From positions 25,450,082-25,514,081 of the forward strand of contig NC_067207.1 in NCBI RefSeq assembly GCF_026262505.1: 64,000 nucleotides of DNA. Reading direction: 5' to 3'. Source of the stretch: Trichomonas vaginalis G3 (lineage: Eukaryota; Parabasalia; Trichomonadida; Trichomonadidae). A program made the translations under genes and the position numbers. A model generated the notes under the pieces. The model ran no database searches. It was given only the letters and a program-made list of their open reading frames with translations, and had not been told where the DNA came from. This document shows positions 10,495 to 19,651 of the stretch, piece by piece. The number at the start of each line of letters is the position of its first letter. Positions within the stretch are counted from its first letter, which is position 1.

Positions 10495-10965
10495 AATCCT
10501 CCTGTGTTGTCAAAATGTCATGTTGTCTCATTTTTTCAGAGAAGTTAATTAACCGAGTGACACATGGTGACATAGTGACACCTTCAGTTATTCAAAAATG
10601 CTTCATAAATGCCTTCCTCATTAATCCTCCTGTGTTGTCAAAATGTCATGTTGTCTCATTTTTTCAGAGAAGTTAATTAACCGAGTGACACATGGTGACA
10701 TAGTGACACCTTCAGTTATTCAAAAATGCTTCATAAATGCCTTCCTCATTAATCCTCCTGTGTTGTCAAAATGTCATGTTGTCTCATTTTTTCAGAGAAG
10801 TTAATTAACCGAGTGACACATGGTGACATAGTGACACCTTCAGTTATTCAAAAATAATTAATTATTGAATAACCTGAAACCATTAATGAAAACATTATTT
10901 TTGGGTCATTTACACTCATTACGATGAAGTCATGACAAATCATTTCCGGGACTGTTGTCAAAATG
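10495..10965. repeat. repeat array right of the PrimPol/helicase cassette
   Basis: Three tandem units of about 121 bp starting near 10,497, 10,621 and 10,745 carry TGTTGTCAAAATGTCATG, the TGTCAC-rich part and TTCAGTTATTCAAAAAT in the reverse orientation to the array at 7.6 to 8.1 kb. A shorter degenerate unit follows at about 10,950. Confidence 0.9.
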
Positions 10966-11020
10966 TCATGTTGTCACAAACTTTAGAACGGCATAATTTA
11001 AATTTTTATTTTTATCATAA

Positions 11021-11185
11021 ATGAATATCCCACAAGCTCAAAATTTACCACGAATCATAACAAGGGAGGAAATGATAAAAATGATGCAAGAACATGTTAA
11101 AAATAACAAACCACTAAAACTGAGAAAATGTGGTTATGCAGTAATGATGGAAAGAGAGATGTTGTCAAAGAGGAATAAAAATTAA
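11021..11185 (+). CDS. small basic protein of the Maverick, unknown
   Basis: A 54-residue frame starting at a CATAAATG block, rich in Met, Lys and Arg. It resembles a small helical DNA-binding protein in composition only. It overlaps the end of the minus-strand gene at 11,182 by four bases. No family recognised. Confidence 0.4.
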   Translation: MNIPQAQNLPRIITREEMIKMMQEHVKNNKPLKLRKCGYAVMMEREMLSKRNKN

Positions 11186-11469
11186 ATTTGGATTGAGTTT
11201 AAAAATTCATCTTTATTAAATTCATCTCTTCCAATCAATTTATTTATTCTATTAAATTCTTTTATTTTTGCTTCACTCAGTTTAAGGATTGAACGGTAAG
11301 TTTCTAATTTTTTGATTATTTCTTCATCGTTTTCAGTTCCATTAGTTTTATGGGCATCAACCCCACCGCATTGCGGCTTCTCTTTGTAATAGCATATTTT
11401 TGATTTAATTCTGTTTAGTTTCTTTTTATATTCATCGTCTGGACTCTTGACTGCTTTGTTGTCACTCAT
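11182..11469 (-). CDS. Maverick protein, unknown, helical
   Basis: A 95-residue charged, Lys/Glu-rich protein probably mostly alpha-helical, lying 20 bases downstream of the integrase gene on the same strand. No family recognised. The short gap suggests joint expression with the integrase. Confidence 0.5.
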   Translation of the reverse strand: MSDNKAVKSPDDEYKKKLNRIKSKICYYKEKPQCGGVDAHKTNGTENDEEIIKKLETYRSILKLSEAKIKEFNRINKLIGRDEFNKDEFLNSIQI

Positions 11470-11489
11470 TTCTTACGAAATAAAAAAAA

Positions 11490-12995
11490 TTAAATATTAT
11501 TTAAATATAATGGAGTAATAAAATAAATCGGAATTTCTATTAATTTATTGTCAACTTCAACTAATGCATTGCCGTTAATATATCTAACAAATTCAGCTAT
11601 TGTGTCAAATCTTCGTCTTCTTTTTGTCATTGATTTATTAGTTTTTCCATAATCGAGATGAATCAAAACTTTATCCCCTTGTTTAAAATTCATGAGCCCC
11701 GAATTAATTTGTTCACGTTTAACATCATTTAACTTTTCCATTTGCTTTCTAATATATTCCCATTCTTTTGAAATATCATTTTTCATTTCCACTGGTTTCA
11801 TGTTTATAGTTCTATGCCATGTATTATTATAATAATATACTAACTGTTGTACGATGGAGTCATGATTTCCATCCCAGTATATCTGACCGTTAACCCCTAA
11901 CGCATCTCTAAGAGTTCTCATTACTGCATCAACTATTTTATTATGAAACGTATATGGAGAGGATGAAAAGTAAAAATTAATTTGTGGGAAATAATGAGTC
12001 ATAGCTGCCTGAAATCCTTTATCACCATCACCCCTGATATTATCTACTCTTTCATGATCTAGTAAGTATTGTATAGCTCTTCTTGTTTCCTGTTCTGTTT
12101 TCCCTTTCACTGGAATGCAATATAAATATCTAGTGTTAATGTTAATGGCAAATAAATAAGTAACTTTTCCTTTTGAATATTCTAAATGATCAATTTCGTA
12201 TGAATATGGATATGGTGCAAATGAGGGGCGACTAAATTTTTCCTTTAATGGTTGAATTTTTGGGTCAATTGGTTTATTTAATATCTTGAAATCCTTTTTA
12301 AAATCTTTTTGCTTCTTTAATGTTTGAAATGGATATAATAAAGTGAATGATGAAGGATTAACTGAAGGAGGAGGTGGTACTGTCGTTGGAGGTTTTGGTG
12401 TTGCAAGTGGTTTAATTTTATCTGCTTTGATTTTGGATTTCATTCCTTCCTTCATTAATTCTGGATGTATTCTATTCATTTGTTTTAAATATGCTGTATA
12501 TAAAGGTTTGATATACTTTCCCGCTTCGAGTTTATGTTGAAGGATGAATTCCAAAAGTTGATCTTCATTTAAAAGTCGGGCTGAATATGGTTTAACTAAT
12601 GAATCATAAATTAAAGCTTGTGCATCATTTATGGTCTGAAGGACCTGGGTGTTTTGTTCCTTTTGTTTTTGTGGCTCAGGATTATATAATTTATATAATT
12701 CATCAATATCTTCTTCTGTTAATACTTTATTTTTGAAATCTTTCAACTGTTTAAGCTGTGATTTAGTTTTTCCCTTTGAATATTCATTATTTTTAATTTT
12801 GTCTTTAATTTTAGAAATTATTTTATCATGATATTTCAAAATTTCATTTTTATAATATGGATAATAATATTCCATATCATCACCCGTTATATTATTATTA
12901 TATTTTTGGAGATATGATTTTAATTCATAATAACTAAGAAATTTTTGATTAAGTACTAAATCAGCAATTAAATTTTTTAAATCTGTGTTATCCAT
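11490..12995 (-). CDS. Maverick integrase (retroviral/rve type)
   Basis: A 501-residue protein. About 120 residues of Lys/Asn-rich helical N-terminus and a Pro-rich linker (TPKPPTTVPPPPS, near residue 200) precede the catalytic domain. The core shows IDHLEYSKGKVTYLF, then NIRGDGDKGFQ, and VVYYYNNTWH-type sequence near the end of the fold, as in Polinton c-integrases. A small all-beta, SH3- or chromo-like region follows (GDKVLIHLDYG). Enzymes of this family cut and join the element's ends to target DNA, giving short target duplications. The gene is preceded by a TATAAATG block. Confidence 0.85.
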   Translation of the reverse strand: MDNTDLKNLIADLVLNQKFLSYYELKSYLQKYNNNITGDDMEYYYPYYKNEILKYHDKIISKIKDKIKNNEYSKGKTKSQLKQLKDFKNKVLTEEDIDELYKLYNPEPQKQKEQNTQVLQTINDAQALIYDSLVKPYSARLLNEDQLLEFILQHKLEAGKYIKPLYTAYLKQMNRIHPELMKEGMKSKIKADKIKPLATPKPPTTVPPPPSVNPSSFTLLYPFQTLKKQKDFKKDFKILNKPIDPKIQPLKEKFSRPSFAPYPYSYEIDHLEYSKGKVTYLFAININTRYLYCIPVKGKTEQETRRAIQYLLDHERVDNIRGDGDKGFQAAMTHYFPQINFYFSSSPYTFHNKIVDAVMRTLRDALGVNGQIYWDGNHDSIVQQLVYYYNNTWHRTINMKPVEMKNDISKEWEYIRKQMEKLNDVKREQINSGLMNFKQGDKVLIHLDYGKTNKSMTKRRRRFDTIAEFVRYINGNALVEVDNKLIEIPIYFITPLYLNNI

Positions 12996-13097
12996 TTATA
13001 TAAAAATAAAATCAATGTTTTAAGGGTGCCCACCTCTTTGAATCATAGTATCAAAACCATCATTAACGGTTCCTTTTGTCTCTTCTGTGGTATTTTA

Positions 13098-14192
13098 TTA
13101 AATAAATGGCATACAACATCCATTTTCACAACATACAGCCTTAGTGTGTGCTCCTGTTAATACAGTCTTACCAATTGTTAAGCGAGTCATTACCCCGTTT
13201 TTAAGTTGTAAATTAATATTCTGACCATCAAATATCACTTTATCATTTATTATATCTAAATAATTTTTAGGTGTTAATTGTTTATTTTGTCGTAAACTAA
13301 CTCCTTTCATTTTTTGCGCAATCTTTTTAAAATCACTTCCATCAATTGAACCGTTGAATGATGTATAACACTTGGGGCATAAAGCAACCATGTTATCACC
13401 TTGTTTCTCAATTGCTAAACCCAATAATTTTTTCTCATGTGCTTTTTCTTCAGCTTTATTCTTTAATTTAGGTTTAAATTTCTCATCAAAACAAAAGAAA
13501 TCAAATGGTGCGAATTTGAAAATGTTTTTATCATAAAATTGTTTATCGGTAACAATTGCTTGAAATGCTTGAGTGTTAGGAAGATTTGGATCGCCAGCAA
13601 TAGCCCAATAAGATGAATCAGTATCACCTTCAATGAAATGAAAACGATTAACATCCATGCATTTATACATAAAATCATAAATGAAAACCAAATACCAGTA
13701 TTTTGCGTTATCTAAAGTAAAGAATGCCTCTTGTAAACATGTTTCACATCTATAAAATCTATCTTTGAGCATCAGTTGATATGTATCTTCACTTATTTCT
13801 CTTATGTTTTTAAACTTATTTGACATACATGCAACGCGTGCCTTCTGTGCATTCATTATTTTAGTCTTTGCGTAATTTTGTGTATTCATTGCATCGTAAC
13901 CATATGATCCATTAAGTGAAATCTTGCAAAATAAACTTTTTCCTTTATTTCCTTCTAATTCAGCCTTTTGTCTTTCGTTCATAAATTTGTTCGCAAATTC
14001 ATTAAAACAAGTGTTTTTCGTAAATGTTAAAATTGATTGAATATCATCAATGATAAAATGAAATCTGTCTATTAGATACCAAAGATAATAAGAAGAAAAT
14101 GGTTGATATTGGTTGTGTGTTGATGCTAACTGAGTTAATTTTCTCTGTTTCTGGTCAACCGGTAGATTGTTTGATTTCATGTAATTATACAT
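13098..14192 (-). CDS. part of the protein-primed DNA polymerase B of the Maverick
   Basis: A 364-residue frame showing family-B polymerase signatures: a motif B-like KISLNGSYGYDAMN near residue 90 and the motif C metal-binding EGDTDSSYWA near residue 188. It ends in a region with paired Cys (CPKC, CCENGCC). This corresponds to palm and downstream parts of the protein-primed polymerase that defines Polintons and replicates their DNA using a terminal protein. The frame abuts the right terminal inverted repeat. Confidence 0.85.
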   Translation of the reverse strand: MYNYMKSNNLPVDQKQRKLTQLASTHNQYQPFSSYYLWYLIDRFHFIIDDIQSILTFTKNTCFNEFANKFMNERQKAELEGNKGKSLFCKISLNGSYGYDAMNTQNYAKTKIMNAQKARVACMSNKFKNIREISEDTYQLMLKDRFYRCETCLQEAFFTLDNAKYWYLVFIYDFMYKCMDVNRFHFIEGDTDSSYWAIAGDPNLPNTQAFQAIVTDKQFYDKNIFKFAPFDFFCFDEKFKPKLKNKAEEKAHEKKLLGLAIEKQGDNMVALCPKCYTSFNGSIDGSDFKKIAQKMKGVSLRQNKQLTPKNYLDIINDKVIFDGQNINLQLKNGVMTRLTIGKTVLTGAHTKAVCCENGCCMPFI

Positions 14193-14206
14193 AAAACTAC
14201 CAATTG

Positions 14207-14615
14207 TTTTTTCATCTGTTGAAGAATTTAATGACTATTATGCCAATAATAAAAAATTATTTGAAGAATTGACAACATGTAAATTGAATAAAATGTTTAA
14301 AGTTGATGGATTCAAAATTTCAAAAATAAAAGGAGTGGTTAGTTTGAAATCTATTCCTCAATCAAGAATCACCTCATTAATGAAAATAGATGATTTAACA
14401 AAAAGAATAGAAGAGATTGAAGAAAGAATGAATCAAATAATTGATTTCATAAATTCAAATAATCATTAGTTTCTAATTTTTTTACCCGTTTATGTGGTTT
14501 TTCATTATGACTCCGTTGATTCCATTCAGGATTTAAACAATGTTTAATTAATCGTGGAATAGCTGACATTATCTATATATAACTTCTTTTATAAGTGATG
14601 AAATATATTTCATTA
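14207..14615. repeat. right terminal inverted repeat of the Maverick
   Basis: The inner 176 bases pair with the window's first 176 bases. The outer limit is placed near 14,600 to 14,620 by the end of element-like sequence; the partner of the outer part is outside the window, so this edge is inferred. Confidence 0.8.
14269..14469 (+). CDS. copy of the TIR-borne Maverick gene (end portion)
   Basis: The segment repeats, in mirror position, the gene reaching into the left repeat (1 to 282). It encodes a Lys-rich part and a charged helical end (TKRIEEIEERMNQIIDF) likely to form a coiled coil. The reading continues upstream of the first ATG into the repeat. Function unknown. Confidence 0.45.
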   Translation: MTTCKLNKMFKVDGFKISKIKGVVSLKSIPQSRITSLMKIDDLTKRIEEIEERMNQIIDFINSNNH

Positions 14616-14619
14616 TGTA

Positions 14620-15035
14620 TGGGTTGAGTGTAAATGTCTTACGATTTGAAAATTTTTTAAATCTTGATTTATTCAAAAACGTAAGAATAAAAACCGTAAG
14701 AATCATACATTTTTTACTTCATATGTTAAAAAAAATGATACAAAATCGTTCAATATTGTATGAATTCTTACGTTTACAAAAAAAGTCACACAACCCTTCC
14801 ACATATACTACTAACTTGTGTATGCTGCCAAAAGGTTATATGGATAAAATTGCAAGCATATCCCTTTTTCATATAGCGATACACTTACTATAAACATAAT
14901 CAAAATTCATAAATGATATCCAAAACCTTTATGATAAGTGCAATTCGCATGTATAACATGATATTTTTCCTGCTTATAATTTTCAAAGATATTGTATTTG
15001 GTAAAAAGTGTTTATATTGCTTTAAAATTTTTTCA
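14620..15035. other. no gene seen
   Basis: AT-rich spacer between the Maverick end and the ankyrin gene. Open frames on the plus strand (14,615 to 14,893 and the 41 codons before 15,036) have biased low-complexity composition and no support. Confidence 0.5.
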
Positions 15036-16697
15036 ATGTCCGGTCAAGACAATTATCCAAATAAATACAGTGAGTTACGAAGTATCTGTAAATACTACAT
15101 CGACTCATACAATGCGTTGTATCAGCTAAAAACGGAAAATGAAGAAAAATTAAAGTCGATTTACAAAAATATTAAAACAGAGTTGATTGAGTCAAGGAAA
15201 TATCCACCCCAAATTATAATAAAAGATATTTTAAATATCATTCCGAATAATAATCGCTATACAAAGTCATATTTATTTCTTGCCAAACTCATATCTGATG
15301 ATTATCATGTGAGAACGGCCAAAAATGTTAAACTTATTTCAAACTTCTTGTTTTATAAAGAATATGGAATTCGATTAAACACGTTTGATGATTTCAGAAA
15401 TCTTAAGTCACAAAATCTCAATATTCATACAGAAGATACTATTTATAGAGCAATAATGTATAATGACAAAGAAAGATTCATTTCATTCATTGAAACAGAA
15501 GGATTTGATAAAAATCAAACACTTAAAAGTGAATTATATCCAAAAACTTACTTCGGTCTATCATTCCTTGAACTATGTTGTTACCACGGAGCAGTTGATT
15601 GTTTCAAATTATTAAGAACTAAATTTAACTCAGAAATAACTCAAACATCTCTAAAATTTTCATTTTTAGGAGGAAATCCAGAGATCATGAGTGAATGCTT
15701 GAAATATCAGAAACCAGATAGAATTTGCATGGGATATGCAATTATTTCACATAATATTGATTTTGTTACATTCTTGATGAATGAATACAATATAGAAATC
15801 GATTTATCATTTTGCGGATGGCATAATAATCTTGAATCATTTTTAGTTTATTTCGATCAAATTAATGATATTAACAACTGTTTTGTTAATTCTATTATAT
15901 ATAATGTATCATTCCTATGCAAATATTTCCTTTCACTCGGTGCAAATATCAATGAAAGAGATTTTCTTCTTCATCATGCAGCATTTCTTAATAATAGAGT
16001 AACAGCCGAAATTCTAATTTCTCATGGCATAAGCATCAATGAAAAAGATAATCATGGGGAAACAGCTCTTCATAAGGCAGCAGAAAATAATTGTAAAGAA
16101 ACAGCCGAGTTTCTTATTTCACTTGGTGCAAATATCAATGAAAAAAATGATAGTAGAGAAACGGCTCTTCATAAGGCAGCAGAAAATAATTGTAAAGAAA
16201 CAGCTGAACTTCTTATTTCACATGGTGCAAATATCAATAGAAAAGATTTTCTTGAAGATACCTTACTTGAAATTGCAGCATTGAATAATTGTATAGAAAC
16301 AGCCGAACTTCTTATTTCACTTGGTGCATATATCAATGAAAAAGATGCTCATGGAGATACAGCTCTTCATATGGCAGCATGTAATAATTGTATAGAAACA
16401 GCCGAACTTCTTATTTCACATGGTGCAGATATCAATGAAAAAAATGATCATGGAGAAACCGCCCTTCATAATGCAGCAGAATATAATAGTAAAGAAACAG
16501 CTGAAATTCTTATTTCACATGGTGCATATATCAATGAAAAAGATAATCATGGAGAAACAGCTCTTCATAAGGCAGTAGAAAATAATTGTAAAGAAATAAC
16601 AGAACTGTTTATTTCACATGGTGTAAATATCAATGAAAAAGATGAATATGGAGAAACAGCTCTTCATAAGGCAGTAGAAAAAATTGTAAAGAAATAG
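15036..16697 (+). CDS. DUF3447-type ankyrin-repeat protein
   Basis: The start is placed at the ATG at 15,036 (MSGQDNYPNKY), preceded by TTTTTTCA; the frame is open for 41 more codons upstream but those are hydrophobic filler. The protein has 553 residues: about 300 of a helical N-terminal region typical of the trichomonad DUF3447/ankyrin family, then about eight 33-residue ankyrin repeats with the INEKDNHGETALHKAAENN consensus. The repeats are very alike at DNA level (99-bp units), which suggests recent unequal exchange. Ankyrin repeats bind other proteins; partners are unknown. T. vaginalis has hundreds of such genes. The last repeat is cut by a frameshift in a run of A, after which further repeat DNA continues out of frame. 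Confidence 0.85.
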   Translation: MSGQDNYPNKYSELRSICKYYIDSYNALYQLKTENEEKLKSIYKNIKTELIESRKYPPQIIIKDILNIIPNNNRYTKSYLFLAKLISDDYHVRTAKNVKLISNFLFYKEYGIRLNTFDDFRNLKSQNLNIHTEDTIYRAIMYNDKERFISFIETEGFDKNQTLKSELYPKTYFGLSFLELCCYHGAVDCFKLLRTKFNSEITQTSLKFSFLGGNPEIMSECLKYQKPDRICMGYAIISHNIDFVTFLMNEYNIEIDLSFCGWHNNLESFLVYFDQINDINNCFVNSIIYNVSFLCKYFLSLGANINERDFLLHHAAFLNNRVTAEILISHGISINEKDNHGETALHKAAENNCKETAEFLISLGANINEKNDSRETALHKAAENNCKETAELLISHGANINRKDFLEDTLLEIAALNNCIETAELLISLGAYINEKDAHGDTALHMAACNNCIETAELLISHGADINEKNDHGETALHNAAEYNSKETAEILISHGAYINEKDNHGETALHKAVENNCKEITELFISHGVNINEKDEYGETALHKAVEKIVKK

Positions 16698-16940
16698 CAG
16701 AACTTCTTATTTCACATGGTGCAAATATCAATGAAATAAATGAATTTGGAATAACAGCTCTTCAAAAGGCAGTAGAAAAAAATGTAAAGAAATTGCAGAA
16801 CTTCTTATTTCACATGGTGCAAATATCAATGAAATAAATGAATTTGGAATAACAGCTCTTCAAAAGGCAGTAGAAAAAAATGTAAAGAAATTGCAGAACT
16901 TCTTATTTCACACGGTGCAAAGACAATTATTCTAGAGTAA
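16698..16940 (+). pseudogene. out-of-frame ankyrin repeat remnants
   Basis: Two to three further 99-bp ankyrin units follow the stop. Each has a one-base loss at the same site (in GTAGAAAAAA, where upper units read GAAAATAATTG), so each unit shifts frame again. The end of the old reading frame is probably the TAA near 16,938. The repetition of the same indel shows that the last units were copied after the first loss. Confidence 0.75.
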
Positions 16941-17276
16941 ACTTTTTATAATAACAATAAAAACAAATAATCATTTATGATATTTTGGTTTTTGATTGGT
17001 ATCCTGTATTTTTCCTAAAATTCATTTTTAGCATATTACAGCATAACATCTAATTCATTAACGAATACCAGTCATGAATCTGTGTAAAGAAACTGTTTGT
17101 ATTGGAAATAACGCCGAAAAGATATCAGATTTATTCAAAAAAAATATGTTTTAAAGCTTATCTTATGGTAAGATATTTTAGTTGATGATAGCATATGTCT
17201 ATTTTTATAAAATTTTAATATGAAGTATCAAATTATTGCCAAAATTTTTGTTTACACGTTAGCGGTTTGAATTTCA
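16941..17276. other. no gene seen
   Basis: AT-rich spacer; only the TTTCA directly before the next start stands out as a possible initiator. Confidence 0.5.
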
Positions 17277-18620
17277 ATGAAATCTCGGAAAGGCAGCTTT
17301 CAGACACTCAGTAAATTTGGCCGCCTTCACTTCGATGACGCAGATACACCTGATATAGGCGATATAGATGAGATTCTTTCCGAGCTAAAATCATTCGATC
17401 GCAAATCAAGAGTAAAAAGAAAAAGTTTAAAAGCAGGAATTAGCGAGCGTCTTTTAGCAGGAGAAAAGGCTCAGAGGAGGCCTCGAAAAATCACTAAAAC
17501 GGTTCCAAAACACACAAAGCAGCCTCCGACAATTCCTCAAGCCACTTTTAAAAACGATTCATCTACTGATGTCCCTGGCGCTGACCAGTACAATCCTGAT
17601 TATGAAGTGCTATTAAAGCGAGCTCCTTCGCTTAGTATTTCTAATCTGCCAAAAACAGTAAATTACGACCCAGATACCATGACAATGCGTCAAATGGTTG
17701 ATAGCTGGTCAAATATACGTATTGCTAACTACTTAAATTCAAGAAAAGAAATACAAGAACCAACATACAACGAATTCAAGAAAGAAGATAAAGTTCCTGG
17801 AATTATTTCAAGAACTCAACCGACATACGTCAAGAATAGATTCGAAACAGATACTCCTGCCCCTAATCATTACAATATTTCTCGAGATGTCTCGAAATCT
17901 TCGATTCTTCCATTTCATGCTCAAGCACCTCGTCCTGATAATGATTCAGGACCTGATAGAACTCATTTTGGCCTTGCTGCTTCAATTGATGCAACAAAAC
18001 CGAGATCTGTTTCACATTTACTTCCTCCAAACATCTCTCGTGATAAATCTAAAGACATCAAAACGAATATTTGGGAAGAAATCGAAAATGAGCAAAAAAT
18101 TTTGATGAATCAACTCCAAAAACCGAAAGATACAAAGAATTCCGCACCGAAACCAGTTAAGCCACGCTACGTACCTAAGCCTGATGTCAGTCCTTTCGCT
18201 CAATTCATGAGAACTGAAGCACCAGATGTCGAATACGACGTTGAAGGCAATTTGAGAAGCCTTAACAAGAAAATTCCTCCTCGTGAGAACTTCGGAAGAA
18301 GATTGGATGACAGCGATCGTGCAATTTACCAAAAATCTGAAGCTCCTGACGTAATTTATCCAAATACAAACGACGCATGGCTTAAAACTATACCGTCATC
18401 AGGAAATGCCCCATCATTCGATCAGATGCACGATAGAAAAGAAGCTTACGCTTACATGCCAAAAACATGTGGAGGAGGATACACTTATGTGGAGACAAAC
18501 TGGAACAGAGGACAGGCTGTTCGTTTCGACCTCATGGGTAAGAGGAAATTGGTGCTTGAAGTTCCCCCTCAATACAAGCAGGGAAGATCATCTTCTCAAT
18601 GCGCTGCAGTTTTTAACTGA
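17277..18620 (+). CDS. PG-rich-repeat (SHIPPO/STPGR-like) protein
   Basis: A 447-residue, basic, Pro-rich, largely disordered protein. Repeated short words of the type found in sperm-tail PG-rich repeats are visible: VPGADQYNPDYEVLLKRAPS near residue 98, TPAPNHYNI near 190, and several APDVxYxxxG units (EAPDVEYDVEG, EAPDVIYPN). Known STPGR/SHIPPO proteins bind along or inside axonemal and cortical microtubules. A role in flagella, axostyle or pelta microtubules is therefore likely but inferred; the repeats are degenerate. The start follows ATTTCA directly, matching the trichomonad initiator position. It converges on the EAF-like gene. Confidence 0.55.
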   Translation: MKSRKGSFQTLSKFGRLHFDDADTPDIGDIDEILSELKSFDRKSRVKRKSLKAGISERLLAGEKAQRRPRKITKTVPKHTKQPPTIPQATFKNDSSTDVPGADQYNPDYEVLLKRAPSLSISNLPKTVNYDPDTMTMRQMVDSWSNIRIANYLNSRKEIQEPTYNEFKKEDKVPGIISRTQPTYVKNRFETDTPAPNHYNISRDVSKSSILPFHAQAPRPDNDSGPDRTHFGLAASIDATKPRSVSHLLPPNISRDKSKDIKTNIWEEIENEQKILMNQLQKPKDTKNSAPKPVKPRYVPKPDVSPFAQFMRTEAPDVEYDVEGNLRSLNKKIPPRENFGRRLDDSDRAIYQKSEAPDVIYPNTNDAWLKTIPSSGNAPSFDQMHDRKEAYAYMPKTCGGGYTYVETNWNRGQAVRFDLMGKRKLVLEVPPQYKQGRSSSQCAAVFN

Positions 18621-19043
18621 ATTGTTTTATTATTTTGTTTGTTTATTATTTAAAATTTTGATATATGAAAGAAATTTTTCTCTAAACCTAAGAATAAATT
18701 TGGTATTTTTTTCATAATCGAATTTATTAAAACCTTCCATATGACTTATGATCGCATTTAAAATCATTGGTTATAGTATGATTTTCAATGAAAAAAAAAA
18801 CAAAATCAATTTTTATTTAACTGAAAGAAAGTAAGGTAACGTAAGTATTTACATTAAACATCGGAGTGTTTACGCATGATTGATCTGAGAAGGTTTGAAT
18901 CCTTTAATTTATAAAGATATTTTGTAAATTTCTTTTAAAGAATAACAAACGATCAAAATTATCATCTTTCTGATGCTTCATGCAATTTCATATTTAAAAG
19001 TTTAAATAATTATTGTAATAATAAAACAATTGAAAATTTTCGA
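18621..19043. other. convergent intergenic spacer
   Basis: AT-rich 3' spacer between converging genes; no coding signal or repeat seen. Confidence 0.5.
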
Positions 19044-19382
19044 TTAATCATTCGTTTTTCTGAGATTTAATAGTGTAGACGTAACAGGAACGCAAATTAC
19101 TTCGTCATCTCTAAATAAAAGGACACATTCTTGATTTTTTGACGCTGAATCATTCTTATAATCAGTTAAATTGCCTTGAAATGTAGCCTCTTCGCCATTC
19201 TTAAGTGTATGATAAATATATCCAACATCAGGTTTCTCAGAATCTCTTACAAATTTTCGAGAAACAGTTCCTTCGCCTTGCATTGACTGAGGAATATGCA
19301 AATACTTTACACGCATGTATGTATCTTCGCTTTGGTCAATTCTGAATGGAACTGGTTCTTTATAACTTACTTTTTTAGACAT
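19044..19382 (-). CDS. EAF-like RNA polymerase II elongation factor
   Basis: A 112-residue protein about the size of the EAF N-terminal domain alone. Seen: YMRVKYLHIPQSM, which aligns with the IRYDFKPASID part of EAF1/2, and ATFQGN followed by ECVLLFRDDEVICVPV, which aligns with the VFKGN...DCVLI...Y.LE segment. EAF proteins associate with ELL to stimulate RNA polymerase II elongation. The acidic C-terminal activation tail of animal EAFs is absent. An initiator-like TCACTTTTT lies 9 to 17 bases before the ATG. The assignment rests on motif matching by eye; a profile search with the EAF domain would decide. Confidence 0.5.
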   Translation of the reverse strand: MSKKVSYKEPVPFRIDQSEDTYMRVKYLHIPQSMQGEGTVSRKFVRDSEKPDVGYIYHTLKNGEEATFQGNLTDYKNDSASKNQECVLLFRDDEVICVPVTSTLLNLRKTND

Positions 19383-19390
19383 ATAATACT

Positions 19391-19399
19391 AAAAAGTGA
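19391..19399 (-). promoter_or_regulatory. initiator-like TCACTTTTT
   Basis: Matches the trichomonad initiator (TCA followed by pyrimidine and A/T) just upstream of the EAF-like start. Confidence 0.45.
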
Positions 19400-19651
19400 C
19401 AACTACTCACTTCGCTTTCCAAAAATGAAGGAAGACACTGTTCTCAGATATATTTTATTCGGTAAGGTTCATCACATCCATCTTCCACTATGAGGTGATG
19501 GTTTTGAATACAAAAAAGGGAATTTTATCAAAATTTTCTCAAGGCATAAAAATGATCAGATTTTACTATATAATCTGTAATGTAGGTGTATGAAGTTGAC
19601 ATTTTAATCCATAACAAACAAATATTTTCTATATTTAAACTGCAAATTAAA

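Larger units (their letters stand above)
1..14620. mobile_element. Maverick/Polinton element, nearly complete
   Basis: The first 14.6 kb form one large virus-like DNA element of the Maverick/Polinton family. Seen in the sequence: terminal inverted repeats (1 to 176 pairs with 14,207 to 14,382), a retroviral-type integrase, part of a protein-primed DNA polymerase B, an FtsK/HerA-type packaging ATPase, a capsid-like region, a fibre-like gene and a PrimPol/SF3 helicase cassette. The window opens inside the left repeat, so roughly 240 bases of the left end lie outside it; the right boundary near 14,620 is approximate because no target duplication could be checked. Most frames are still open and the two repeats differ at about one position in the stretch compared, which suggests a recent insertion. 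It is a broken copy, with perhaps four to six breaks. Confidence 0.9.

Noticed and set aside
14615-14893. 92-codon open frame after the Maverick end
   Set aside because: Composition is low-complexity Leu/Lys/Ile, no motif and no start context; it spans the probable element boundary.
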